From positions 52,044 through 86,529 of the forward strand of contig MU619319.1 in NCBI GenBank assembly GCA_025201805.1: a stretch of DNA of 34,486 nucleotides, in the 5' to 3' direction. This document shows, piece after piece, positions 22,516-32,694 of the stretch. Numbering within the stretch: position 1 is the first letter of the stretch; each line of letters starts with the position of its first letter. The DNA is from Parasitella parasitica (Eukaryota > Mucoromycota > Mucoromycetes > Mucorales > Mucoraceae). Below the pieces are notes generated by a model. The model was not told the DNA's origin and did not search any database. It saw only the letters and a list, made by a program, of their open reading frames with translations. Position numbers and translations under genes: made by a program.

Positions 22516-23652
22516 CTAATGTTGAAATGGCTTTAATATGGACCCCCAAAAACTGCCAAGTGATTGTTGCTGTGATGAAGGCTCCTCTGTATCTATTTGA
22601 TTGATCAACATGGCGTCTTGATCAACCATCTGATCGTCAATTATCATGTCTTCAAAATCAGATATAGCGTCATAAAATATTGTAGGCGAACTTTTTGTTG
22701 TATACGTTTCCATAGTAAACATGGTTTCTGATGCTGTTAGATCAGTATGGCTGACGATGCTGCCGCCAATGGAAGATGTTGCTGATGTTGTTGTTGAAGC
22801 TGTTAGAGATCGTCTTCTTCTGTTAATTTGACTTTGTGGTAAGTGCGCCACGTAGCTTTGATTTGGTAGTATAGAATGTTGACTAAGGTCCAGCTTTGAT
22901 GTCTTTACATCGCCATTTTGCACTGATTCTGCTGTAGCTGCGTCAGCTTGCTCGGTGGACTTTATAATGGATCTTGCAGCAGATACCAGCTTTCTCTTTC
23001 TGGTTGGAACGCCAATAACGATAGCTGGCTTCGTCTCATCTTTTGCGGGTATAATATTCACAGACGAAGCATGGTTTCTTGGAGATATTCTTGCAGCCAT
23101 GTTTCTTGTCGCTGCAGTATTCGATTCTAAATATTTGTCATAGATTTCGTCTCCGTTTTCTTCAAATTCTTGTGACGAAGACGATTTGGGAATAAGAACT
23201 CTTTGCGTATTCAGCTTTCTCTTCTTTTTTATTACAGGTGTTTTTTCAGGATGGGGTAAAGCAGACTTTGATGGAGAAAAAGGAGGTCTGGCTTTTTGTA
23301 CTTGCCTTTGCTTTTCTCTCTTTGCAATAGCTTCTTGTGCAGCGCGGATAGATCTCTTTGCTGGAGTTGGCATTGGCGTGGCTGGTTGTTGGGAGAAGAT
23401 GGTACTAGCAAGAGCAGTAGGAGGAGGCGAAGTGGAACTTGCTCTTTCATTAATAACGGATTTATCTACCGTAGGAGTATTAAGCTTTCTCTTTCTCTTT
23501 TTTTGAAATGTATTTAATGGGGGTGGGGATGAAGGTGGGAGTGGTCTTTCATTTTTTTCTTTTTGGACTGAGCGTGTTGCTGAAGATAGTAAACGTTTTC
23601 TTCGTTTGATTGTCGAATTAGGAGTACTTGTTATATTGTTTGCGGTAGACAT
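22516..23652 (-). CDS. Basic, probably disordered protein with repeated KRKLNT-type motifs
   Basis: Single exon of 378 aa from the ATG at 23652 (MSTANNITSTPNS). The frame stays open to 23763, but the residues before this Met look like translated leader. No known domain was recognised. Short basic motifs recur: KRRKRLLSSATRSV (about 14), KRKRKLNT (about 50), AKRSIRAAQEAIAKRE (about 95), KKKRKLNT (about 140), RKRKLVSAARSI (about 215) and INRRRRSLTAS. Many resemble nuclear-localisation signals. Between them the sequence is Ser/Thr/Pro-rich; the C-terminal third is acidic and ends in SFWGSILKPFQH. A nuclear role is only inferred from the basic motifs. It converges on beta-tubulin with about 130 bp between stop codons. 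Confidence 0.6.
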   Translation of the reverse strand: MSTANNITSTPNSTIKRRKRLLSSATRSVQKEKNERPLPPSSPPPLNTFQKKRKRKLNTPTVDKSVINERASSTSPPPTALASTIFSQQPATPMPTPAKRSIRAAQEAIAKREKQRQVQKARPPFSPSKSALPHPEKTPVIKKKRKLNTQRVLIPKSSSSQEFEENGDEIYDKYLESNTAATRNMAARISPRNHASSVNIIPAKDETKPAIVIGVPTRKRKLVSAARSIIKSTEQADAATAESVQNGDVKTSKLDLSQHSILPNQSYVAHLPQSQINRRRRSLTASTTTSATSSIGGSIVSHTDLTASETMFTMETYTTKSSPTIFYDAISDFEDMIIDDQMVDQDAMLINQIDTEEPSSQQQSLGSFWGSILKPFQH

Positions 23653-23957
23653 AATAAAGAGTTTATTGCACATAAACAGCTTATTATGAATTTTAATGTG
23701 TGACATTGAAAAACTGCCGTGTATATCGAAAGGAGAATACAGAGAGAGAGAGAGGAAAAACAACCAATGTTATATTTATAAACATAGTTGCGTCTTTTAT
23801 TAGAATTAATCAGTTCTAAACATGAACCATTTTTGGCTTATTGACAACAACAAATTGTTTAAAGCAATGTTTTTTATCAGCTAAATCTAACGGTAAGTTA
23901 TATTCATTGTTGCCGCACTTGAAAATTTCGCGGAAATAATTTCACAATCTTGTGTAC

Positions 23958-24425
23958 TCAATGAACAACACTGCGAAAACGGAGAATTAGCGCCGTCTTT
24001 TCGCATATATCAAGGCCATTTTCTTGAATGTCGTAAATTTTCTTTCGCAATACCTTCTCTTTCATGTCATTTAGCAATGTAAACATCATATCACTAGAAA
24101 TGAGCTGCTGCATACAGCATATTGGCAACAATAGAGAAAAGTGGGTGTGATCAGTCAACAGTGATGTCAGTCTAAATCTGGTAGCTTGTGTTTGATATCA
24201 CTACGGTTGTTTTCCAAATACCATTCATGGCATATATCTACTGCAGGTAGTACGATAGAAACAATTTTGTAACAAGAACCTTCAAGACGCAACAGAATTG
24301 CCTCATTCCACATCTCTATAGCAACGCGAGCATCTCATGGCAATTAAATCCTCGAATACTTGATCATCATTTTCTGTATGATTAGTAGCAGTGATAGCGT
24401 TGAATATACCATCAAACTAGTCAAC
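23958..24425 (-). pseudogene. Unidentified decayed coding relic
   Basis: On the minus strand, three coding-like pieces lie in order but in different frames: one with TENDDQVFEDLIAM, one with AIEMWNEAILLRLEGSCYKI and VDICHEWYLENNR, then TDHTHFSLLLPICCMQQLIS with LLNDMKEKVLRKKIYDIQ. Their composition looks more like a conserved helical protein than random AT-rich DNA, but I do not recognise the family. Stops and frameshifts separate the parts. An intron-containing gene cannot be excluded. Confidence 0.3.
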
Positions 24426-26109
24426 GTAGAACTTGTCGGCACGGGTAAATTATTATAATTCTATATGGTTGCTGCAATCTATAATTCGTGCGCTGTAGAT
24501 CAGATCAATCAAAATCACTATGCACTTTTTGTTTTTTATTTAATATTAATAGGAGATGTCTACTTATAACATATCAGATGAGTACATATATTGTTTCAAC
24601 ATAACAGACGATATTCCTGAGTCTGAACCTATGGGAAATTGAAACCATTCAGAATGAATTAATGCTATTTTTTGACCGATTTCTTTAACCAAAAGTGCCA
24701 GAAATAGTATCCATTGGGAAAAGACTATGTTATATATGATTTTGGTGCAATTTGAGCATGATTTTTTTTTCGATGCAAAATCACGGATTTTTTCGATTTT
24801 TTCCTTGTATCCACACATCAATAATCACCGAATATGCATTATCCTCGATTTTTGACCCAAAAATGCAATTTTTTACTATAGCATATATTAGAGGAAAATG
24901 ATCGTAAAAGGCCATTTCTTAATCTGAAAGACTAAAAATGCGCTCTGATTAAGCAAAATATTGATTTTTCTCTCTTGATTTATTTTTAAGGTTTTCCTAA
25001 CAAAGTTACTTCCATAATCATACGGGAATTATGAAACAACACCATCGTGTAGAGCGCCCAAAAATACAGCTATTATCATAGATTGACAGCCGTGGTCTGC
25101 ATAGTACCAGTGAATGATATTATGCCTCAAAGGAGTAATTTGTTTTCTAATTGTCCAAATGGAGTTTCTGAAAGAATCTTTCCTTCCTGATTTTGGACGC
25201 GTTTAATCTCCGCTATCAAAGGAAATGGTGTTTTTTGAAGAAAGCATTAGCTTTGAGAAACCATGCTTACTCACTTTAACAGAAAAACAATTGCAACCTA
25301 TTTTATTTATATTTTGTGCTTCTTGGCTTTCTAATGGTAGCACTTGCATGTCTTTACCTGGCCTGACGATCTCACGCTTAGATTTTAAAAAATACTCTTC
25401 CGAAAAAAGTCAGAAAAGTCGCTAACTTCATCTGATATCAACTTAAAAAGTACAAAGACTTGCAATTATGTAATTAAAAGGTGACTTATAGTCCAATGCA
25501 TTACCTTGAATCACTTGTTTTTGTTCTCTAGATCACTAAGCATTATTTTCTCACAGTTTTTGTCTTTTTTATGACAACAGCACACTAAAGTTCGTGTAGA
25601 CCAAAAAAAACAGGCGTCTAAAATCTTCATACCTGGCTTTGCAACGACACACACTTTTTAAACAATTCCAATATTATGGAAAAGATGGCACAGGTTTGAC
25701 TTGCTCTTCTACTGTGTAACTAGATATAGAGAGCCCAGCTTGGTATTTGTCTGACACTAAAAACCTCCAGATCAACTGAAGGTATAAGAAAATTCCACCA
25801 GAATAACACACACATTCATAAAAAATCATCTGTATAGAAATTTATGAAATCCCAAGGACATGAATGTGTTATCTTCAACCTTACTCTCCGTTCCTAAATC
25901 CAAATAAAGGTTTTTGACTCAAAGTCAACAGACACACTTACACGTTCTTAATCACATGGGGAAAGGTCATGTATGGCTCATTCAAAACGGGCAAGGCAAT
26001 AAATTGATAACGATATATTGGCCATTTGATTGGAATTAGATGGGCTAGTTGCAAAACGCAAAAGATGGAGTTTTGACAGGCAGCAATTAGTTGCTTCAAA
26101 AATTATTTG

Positions 26110-26950
26110 GTTGAGCCTAGTATTTCAATGACTTATTCAATTTCTCAACAATGACTTGCTGTGGGTAGTCCATATCAACCCATTCCAACAGCTGCTTGAT
26201 GATTTCAGCAAGAAAAACCTTTTTGTGGAACCATCTGTCATAGCAGTTTGTAAATATTCAACCCTTTTTGCTGAAATAGCATCAATGATTGAAATATTCT
26301 TGTCGCTTTTCGTCTTTGTGATTACATGGGCCTTCTTTCCTTTGGTTGATCTTGCACGCCCAGGTACCCTGCAAGCACTGAATCTACTTTCATCAACAAA
26401 AATACAGTTTGTCGGGTAATTAATAACCTTATGCCAAAGGCCAATATATTAATTCTTTCGCTCTCTTGCTATTCTTTTAGTTGTTTGTATTTCTTTTCAT
26501 TGGGGATGTTTTTTTGAGCTTTTGAGTTATATGTTTTTAAATGGTAGAAATTCCCAATTGCATTTTATGGAGGGAATTTTTCTGGAATCTCATCAATATG
26601 TCTCTGCTGAAGTTGCTCTAATGTCAAGGTATTTCCCTCATCTTTTTCATCAATTATATTTATTAAAAATTCAGGGTGGATTTGCTGAATCTTTATAGTT
26701 TGTGCCCGAGGATGGTGTTCAACCTTGTCAGTTCTGCGAAGCCGATCAAGGATATTTCCAACTGTTTTGTCAGCAATCGAAGTATATTTATATATGCATT
26801 GTCAAAATGCGAGTAGCATGATGCTTTTTTGATTGTGAGATTCATTTCCAGATTTGTGAGTTTGATTTGAAAATACGATATATCGGGCAGATGAAAGAAA
26901 AAAAATAGTTGATGCAAACAAAGCTGATCTAGACGAATATTTTTATCGAT
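26110..26950 (-). pseudogene. Decayed Tc1/mariner-type DDE transposase (second copy)
   Basis: Minus-strand pieces in order: a helix-turn-helix-like part with TSIADKTVGNILDRLRRTDK, then HPEFLINIIDE and TLTLEQLQ, a gap with a stop and frameshift, then CIFVDESRFSACRVPGRARS (first catalytic Asp in VDES) and KNISIIDAISAKRVEYL. The second and third catalytic regions were not found downstream, so the copy is truncated or interrupted near 26100. It belongs to the same superfamily as the relic at 8963-9735 but keeps the N-terminal part that the other lacks. The two are not close copies at the residues visible. Confidence 0.78.
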
Positions 26951-27224
26951 CAACAAGTGCTGTCTCATGATGGTTTCGCCACATTTTAAAGCCGCACAAG
27001 AGTAAATGTGCGGTATAATAACTAGAGTGTTTGTGTTGTGTCCATTGTAATCTCGACGCCACGCTATGATATTTTACTACCACCATTGCATTTATACAGT
27101 ACATGACATTCAAAAGAATCGGGCAAAATATTGCATACTAATATATGTCAAATATACTTTTTATTTATGTTACAAAACCGAATGGTGAGACATTTTCCTT
27201 CTACATGTGATATTCCCTTCCGAT

Positions 27225-27900
27225 TCACAGTTGTGCAAAGGACAGTCGGTTCTTCAACTGTTTCAATGATCGAGTTACTTTTCTCTTTAACGGTGGAAGC
27301 GTTAGTGACAAAGTTAACGATGATGTAGTGGTATAGGAGGGAGGTGGTATAACAAGGATCGATTTTGGTTGTGTTTCCCCGGTGGAATGTCTTCGTACTT
27401 CAACAGGTTTTTGGTCCAGATCAGCAGCATCTTCGTCAAATATTGTACAGACAACAACCACCTTTTCATCAAAGCTTACTTTTCTTTGTCTTTTTTCGGT
27501 GGTGGTTTGGAGAGATGCAGGGGAAGAAAATGTTGATACTAGTGGATAAGGACGTTTTGGTATGATTGTGATGTTGTATTTATTGGAGGATGTTGCTTCT
27601 TTTGGCATAACTTTTTGGCTTCTGATGGGCGATAGGGATGAGTTTTTGGGTGCTTTGCTAAATGCAGGGTTAGTCTACACATCCACACTCCATATAAGAT
27701 GGGAAGAAGGTTACTTACAAATGCTTTCTTGGGATGGAAGGAATGATTTGCTTTGTCTTTTTCAGATTTGTGGCGGGTTTTGTATTTGAGTTCAATTGTT
27801 GGTAGAAGAAATAGGAATGCTGTGCACCTATGCTGACAAGATCTGTATGGACATTGGCACTAGTAGCATTGTCAAAAGGATGTACAGCAAGGACAGACAT
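27225..27900 (-). CDS. Small protein with a PP1-docking-like KVSF motif
   Basis: Two exons (minus): 27719-27900 and 27225-27657, giving 204 aa. The donor is GTAAGT and the acceptor CATTTAG; the earlier TAG acceptor does not keep the phase. No catalytic domain was recognised. The middle carries KRQRKVSFDEKVVVVCTIFD, where KVSF preceded by basic and followed by acidic residues fits the RVxF motif that docks to protein phosphatase 1. After it come VRRHSTGETQPKS and a basic C-terminus (LKRKVTRSLKQLKNRLSF). Most of the protein is Ser/Thr/Pro-rich and probably disordered. A role as a PP1-binding protein is inference from one short motif. Confidence 0.6.
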
Positions 27901-29169
27901 GGTTATTTTGGATATGGAGGGAAAAGGATAAAGAGAGAAAGAGAAAGAGGGCAAAAGGAAAACGAGGGATTTAAATAAGGAACACATATCATATGGTTGC
28001 TATATTCACGTCATTCTATTTATGAAATAGCTACAAGAACAAATGGTGATACAACATGATTGTTCTCTCTCGAAACGGATACTTGAAATGAGGCAGTATT
28101 TGAGCCTTCAAAATACATTCTACACTCATTGCATGTTACTTTTGTACGGACTTTTGGTGTGCCTGATACCGGCAGTACATGTAACTTATTATTTTTAGCA
28201 TGTCCAGCGCTTTCCTAAGCTTGCATACCCAATAGATCGACTATAGATGTACAAGCAGCTAGAAAATGAATTAATACATATATTCTGCCTAATAATAATA
28301 CTTACTCTTTATATCTAATTCCTTTCTCTTTATCCAGCGCAATTGTCACTATTGTATATCCTGATATTCATCAAACTTCACATAATAAAATAAATAATCT
28401 GGTCGGATATAATCATGTGTATGTTACTTTAATTCCATCCGATGGGTGCCCCCCCCCCTCGACATCTCCTTCTCCCTTTGTAAGATCGCAGTTTTTGGCT
28501 TGAAATGCGAGTGAATTGCTGAATATATCTCTCATCAATGACAAGACCATCATTAGGTTTTTACTAATCAGATGCAACTAAATAGAGTAAATAATACCGT
28601 TTTTGAGTCTATCAGCAGGAATGTCTGCCGCCCAAGTGAGCCGTTCTCCATAGATATCCGGCAGCACCATCATATGAACATTCTAGTAACTGACCATGTA
28701 GTGCGTTGATGTGATCAAACCAGAGCACGATGCTTCGCTTCGAATATACACTTTATATTACACGTTAAAGTGTATATTACTTTTGTCCCCCAAAGGACCC
28801 ATCTTAGATAATGCACCAAAATTTGAAAATTGTAAAGTAGATGACAGTATCTAAAAATGCAGGGGAGCGGGCGCTATGATATTCTCTCTTTTTTTTTGGC
28901 GCCTGAAGATGAACATTCATCTCCTTCTTTGTTAGTTGACAGTAATGTTAAAGATGTGCTGTCGATTGCACGTGTGCCTTTATGTAATAAATAACATTAG
29001 GGAGCAAACTATGTGAATAAAGACTGTATAAACTTACGATCTTCTTTTGTTTTTTTCGCGCTCGAGCTGGTATTGCACTTAAATTAAATTGCTTGGCATT
29101 TTCATGGGAGCTATCACCCTCCAAGTGCTAGCTTCCAATTTTTCAAGACAAAAGGGTGGAAAAGATATT
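27901..29169. other. Spacer with hairpin and possible relic
   Basis: No gene was supported. The minus strand at about 28480-28700 has short open pieces (LPDIYGERLTWAADIPADRL and GLVIDERYIQQFTRISS) that may be exons of a decayed gene, but no family was recognised. A perfect 13 bp inverted repeat lies at 28743-28778. A run of ten C is at about 28449-28458. Confidence 0.4.
28743..28778. repeat. Perfect 13 bp inverted repeat with 10 nt loop
   Basis: AATATACACTTTA and its exact reverse complement TAAAGTGTATATT are separated by ten bases. It could be the core of a small inverted-repeat element, a cruciform or a transcript hairpin. No flanking gene uses it obviously. Confidence 0.85.
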
Positions 29170-30060
29170 TAATATAAACTGCCAATCACTACATATATAC
29201 CATACACTCGCCATGGAAGTCTTGGCGTGTTGCTCGCTTTACGACCATGGCTGTCTAATGCCCATGTAGCGCAACCACGGACCTTATGAATCAAATTATT
29301 CAAGTGTCTCGAGCCAATAGCACGACTACAAATGCTCTTTTTGACTGATGCATCAAGTCCATAAATATCAACTTTAACCAAGGAACTTACATCAGTTACG
29401 CGTATATTTGAATTCTCAAGGATGACACGGTTGTAGATTTAACGGACATCCTCTGTTGGTCTACCCATTATCTTATGACTTTATTGCCCAGCAGATTTGA
29501 TAAACTCGTAACTGACAGTTTAGGAAGTTCACAATCTCCAATAAATTCGCATAAATGGGATAATGCTGCCTCGCTGCATTCAGGGATATGCTTGACCATA
29601 TCCGTCATCACTTTTATAAACATTGGCCCTTTATAAGCGATCCTCCCCCCCCCCCTCTCCCTCTTTATCGCCCAACATATGCTTCCTAGAAAAGTTAGCA
29701 TAGCAAATTGCTTGGCAGGGAACTTTTAGATTAAGGGATCATGTAGCAATCACCCGAAAGTTATCGGAAATAATTATCCATGAAATATGTAACTTGTTGC
29801 AAAAAATGATCGACAGAGAGACCTTTATTTAGTTTTAAAAGATGGCAGTACTTTTGAAGGCTTTTATCAGTGATAAGGTTAGGAATGCCCAGATTTACAA
29901 TGCACAACAGTGAAGCAAGTATCTGCAAATAGTATGGGTTAGATTATAACAAAGAATCTGTGCTATAGATTTTACAGAGTCCTTGGTGGGAACACTACAG
30001 ACTTGTTGTAAATAGCACGAGCAGCACTCTTTTTATTCTTGTGGCGCAAAAAAAAAAACC
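29170..30060 (-). pseudogene. Coatomer gamma subunit (gamma-COP, SEC21) pseudogene
   Basis: Minus-strand pieces follow the HEAT-repeat part of coatomer gamma in the right order, in shifting frames: RHKNKKSAARAIYN, NLGIPNLITDKSLQ, LSVDHFLQQVTYFMD, ISDNFRVIA, SLNLKVP, AKQFAMLTFLG, VMTDMVKHIPECSEAALSHL, CEFIGDCELPKLSV, then after a TAA codon IYNRVILENSNIR, VTDVSSLVKVD and VRGCATWALDS. In intact gamma-COP these correspond to LRHK..M..EAARAI, NLE.LITDSN, SVDRLMKQI, ISDEFK, MLTFL, HLCEFIEDCEF and YIRYIYNRV. Several frameshifts and at least two stops make it non-functional. A stretch of C (about 29646-29655) sits inside it. No intron is seen over nearly 900 bp, unlike neighbouring genes. The N-terminal and C-terminal (appendage) parts are missing; weak similarity may go on to about 30130. 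Confidence 0.8.
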
Positions 30061-30842
30061 TCCAAATCAAATGTATTGCTAGGATTCCTCTCTTTTGACT
30101 TCATGGCAGGTTTAGGTCATAAGCTATATTAAAACCAGACAATCTACGTTCTAATTTGAGCTTTCATTGAGCATAATTAAGCTTCATCTTGGTGAAACCC
30201 TCGTTAGATCATTTGGTAGAAATTGCGGTTGCAATTATATTTTTGGCTTGTATGGATAGCTCAATCTCACAGTTTGAAAGCAAATTTGTATAGATGCATT
30301 CTGCTTGAATACAGCTATTCAAATTGTATCATACGTATTGATACTTTTTATCTCATTTTGAAAAATTTCAAGTAAATGAGTCCCAAAATCAGTAAAAACG
30401 TTGTCCATTTATTATACCAGGGGCTGTTTGGGCTCCCTTAATAAAAACCAAAAAGCAAAACGCTCAAATGTGATATTGAGTAAACATCCAACGAGACAGT
30501 AAAAAGCCTCAGCTTTATGCATGCTAGATTTTAAAATTATGCATTTTGCAGTTAAACATGCGTTGAAATAGGTTGTATGAACCACATTTGTCTCTTTCAT
30601 TTATTAGCTTTTTTTAACCTAAAAACTGCTTGTATTTAATTCACATTTCCTAGTTGAATGCCTGAAAGCCTGTGTAGATCTACAATAGAAGGACGAAATC
30701 TACAATTCATGCGAAAATAAGCCACTTAGATGAAGAGTCAGCGCTTGACTCCTTTTTTCTACACCATCAAACATCAGACATAAAAAGATCTCACAGACGC
30801 TACTTTGTCCTTCTCTCTCTTCTTGTTTAATAACAGCAAACG
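30061..30842. other. Upstream region of the adenylosuccinate lyase gene
   Basis: No gene was supported. A minus-strand open frame at 30412-30600 has no motif. Near the gene there is a perfect 12 bp palindrome TGTAGATCTACA (30673-30684), and a CT-rich tract (about 30808-30826) just before the start, typical of fungal leaders. Confidence 0.55.
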
Positions 30843-32354
30843 ATGGCCAATATTCACGACAAGTACCAATCCCCTTTAACTTCCCGTTATGCCTCCAAAG
30901 AGATGGCTTATACTTTCTCTGAGGATAAGCGTTATTCTACATGGCGTCAGCTTTGGACTAACTTGGCTATTGCCGAAAAGCAGCTCGGTTTGACAGATAT
31001 TACCGATGAAGCTATTGAACAGATGAAGGCCAACATCTTCAACATTGATTATGCTGTTGCTGCTGAAGAAGAAAAGAAGCGTAGACATGATGTGATGGCT
31101 CACGTCCACACATTTGGCCTTGTAGCTCCTGCCGCCGCTCCCATCATTCACTTGGGTGCTACTTCATGTTATGTCACAGGTAAGAAACCAAACTGGGCGC
31201 TGTGTATATCGTATGCAAGGTCATAATTCGTATTGTGTACAGATAACGGCGATTTGATCATCCTCAGAGATGCTTACGATATCGTCATCAAGAAACTGGT
31301 CCATGTCATTGACATCCTCTCAAAGTTTGCCGAAGAATATCGTGCTTTGCCTACGTTGGGGTTCACTCATTTCCAGCCTGCTCAGCTTGTCACTGTAGGC
31401 AAGCGTGCCACTTTGTGGATTCAAGAGTTATTGTGGGATTTACGTAACTTTGAGCGTGCTCGTGATGATCTCAAGCTGCGCGGTGTCAAGGGTACTACTG
31501 GCACTCAAGCTTCGTTCATGGCCCTCTTCGAAGGTGATCATGACAAGGTCGAGGAGCTAGATCAACTGGTCACTGAGCTCTCTGGTTTCAAGGAAGCTTA
31601 CCCCGTTTGTGGCCAAACCTACTCCCGTAAGATTGATATTGACGTTTTGCACCCTCTGTCTGGCTTTGGCGCCACTGCTCACAAGATTGCTACTGACATT
31701 CGTCTTTTGGCCAACTTGAAGGAAGTCGAGGAGCCTTTCGAGAAGGACCAAATCGGCTCGTCTGCCATGGCCTACAAGCGTAACCCTATGCGTTCTGAAC
31801 GTGTTTGTTCTCTCTCCCGTCACCTGATGATCCTTGTCAACGATGCTCTTCAAACCAGTGCTGTTCAATGGTTCGAACGTACCTTGGATGATTCCGCCAA
31901 CCGCCGAATTTCTTTGCCCGAAGCCTTTTTGACCACTGATATTGTCCTGACCACTCTTCAAAACATTTGCGAAGGCATGGTTGTCTACCCCAAAGTCATT
32001 GAGCGTCGTATCCAACAAGAATTGCCTTTTATGGCCACCGAAAATGTTATCATGGCTATGGTTAAGAAGGGCGGCGATCGTCAAGAATGCCACGAAGAGA
32101 TCCGTGTCTTGTCCCATCAAGCTGGCTATGTGGTCAAGATGGAAGGTGGCCAAAATGATTTGATTGAGCGCATCAAGAATACTAAATATTTTGAGCCCAT
32201 TTGGGATGACCTTCCAAAGTTATTGGATCCTTCTACCTTTATCGGCCGTGCTCCTCAGCAAGTTGATAGCTTTTTGGCCAAGCACGTCAAGCCTGCACTG
32301 GCCCCTTATGCGGAAGCTCTTAAGGATCATACCAAGGCTGAACTGTCTGTCTAA
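30843..32354 (+). CDS. ADE13: Adenylosuccinate lyase
   Basis: Purine-biosynthesis enzyme of the fumarase/aspartase superfamily. It cleaves SAICAR to AICAR plus fumarate, and adenylosuccinate to AMP plus fumarate, as a cytosolic homotetramer. Two exons: 30843-31179 and 31243-32354, giving 482 aa, the same length as yeast Ade13. Visible landmarks are RYASKEM near the N-terminus, [12 protein letters not shown] (with an active-site His), [13 protein letters not shown] across the splice junction, [26 protein letters not shown], and the superfamily signature [11 protein letters not shown] with the flexible catalytic Ser loop (about residues 284-294). The single intron is 63 nt (GTAAGA...ACAG). It converges with the phosphate-transporter gene, with about 340 bp between the stops. 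Confidence 0.97.
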
Positions 32355-32694
32355 ACCTTTCTTTTAACAAACCACAAAAAGAAGCAGAACTCTTTTGTTA
32401 CTATTGTACATTTATTACCACGAAAAAATACAAGAAACTAGTCTAATAAACCACCTTCTTTTACAATGATGCGATACGAAAGCATCTTGCGTATATCTGA
32501 CTAAGCAGATTGCCTTCTAACATACCAAATCAATGCTTGCAGCGCTGTGGTGCAAGTAAAAAATATGCAAACATTTATTTGACAGAGATAGGTGAGATAT
32601 AATAATTACGGCGAAAAAGTAGCAATACAGTTAATAGAGAGTAGTTAATAATAATAATAAAAAATACATGCGTATTTTGAAAGGATAGGCGTGG

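Larger units (their letters stand above)
23653..27224. other. Long AT-rich region with decayed elements
   Basis: No intact gene was supported across about 3.6 kb. It contains an unidentified minus-strand relic (about 23958-24425) and a Tc1/mariner transposase relic (about 26110-26950). Between 24430 and 26100 I found only short open frames without motifs. The region has frequent stops in all frames and A/T runs, consistent with old repeats. Confidence 0.55.

Noticed and set aside
29169-29701. Two separate hypothetical minus-strand genes
   Set aside because: Both open frames are pieces of one coatomer gamma pseudogene.
30673-30684. Palindrome TGTAGATCTACA as an operator for adenylosuccinate lyase
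   Set aside because: One 12 bp palindrome without a known matching factor is not enough.
31557-32153. Minus-strand open frame of 198 aa opposite adenylosuccinate lyase
   Set aside because: Antisense shadow of a conserved coding exon.
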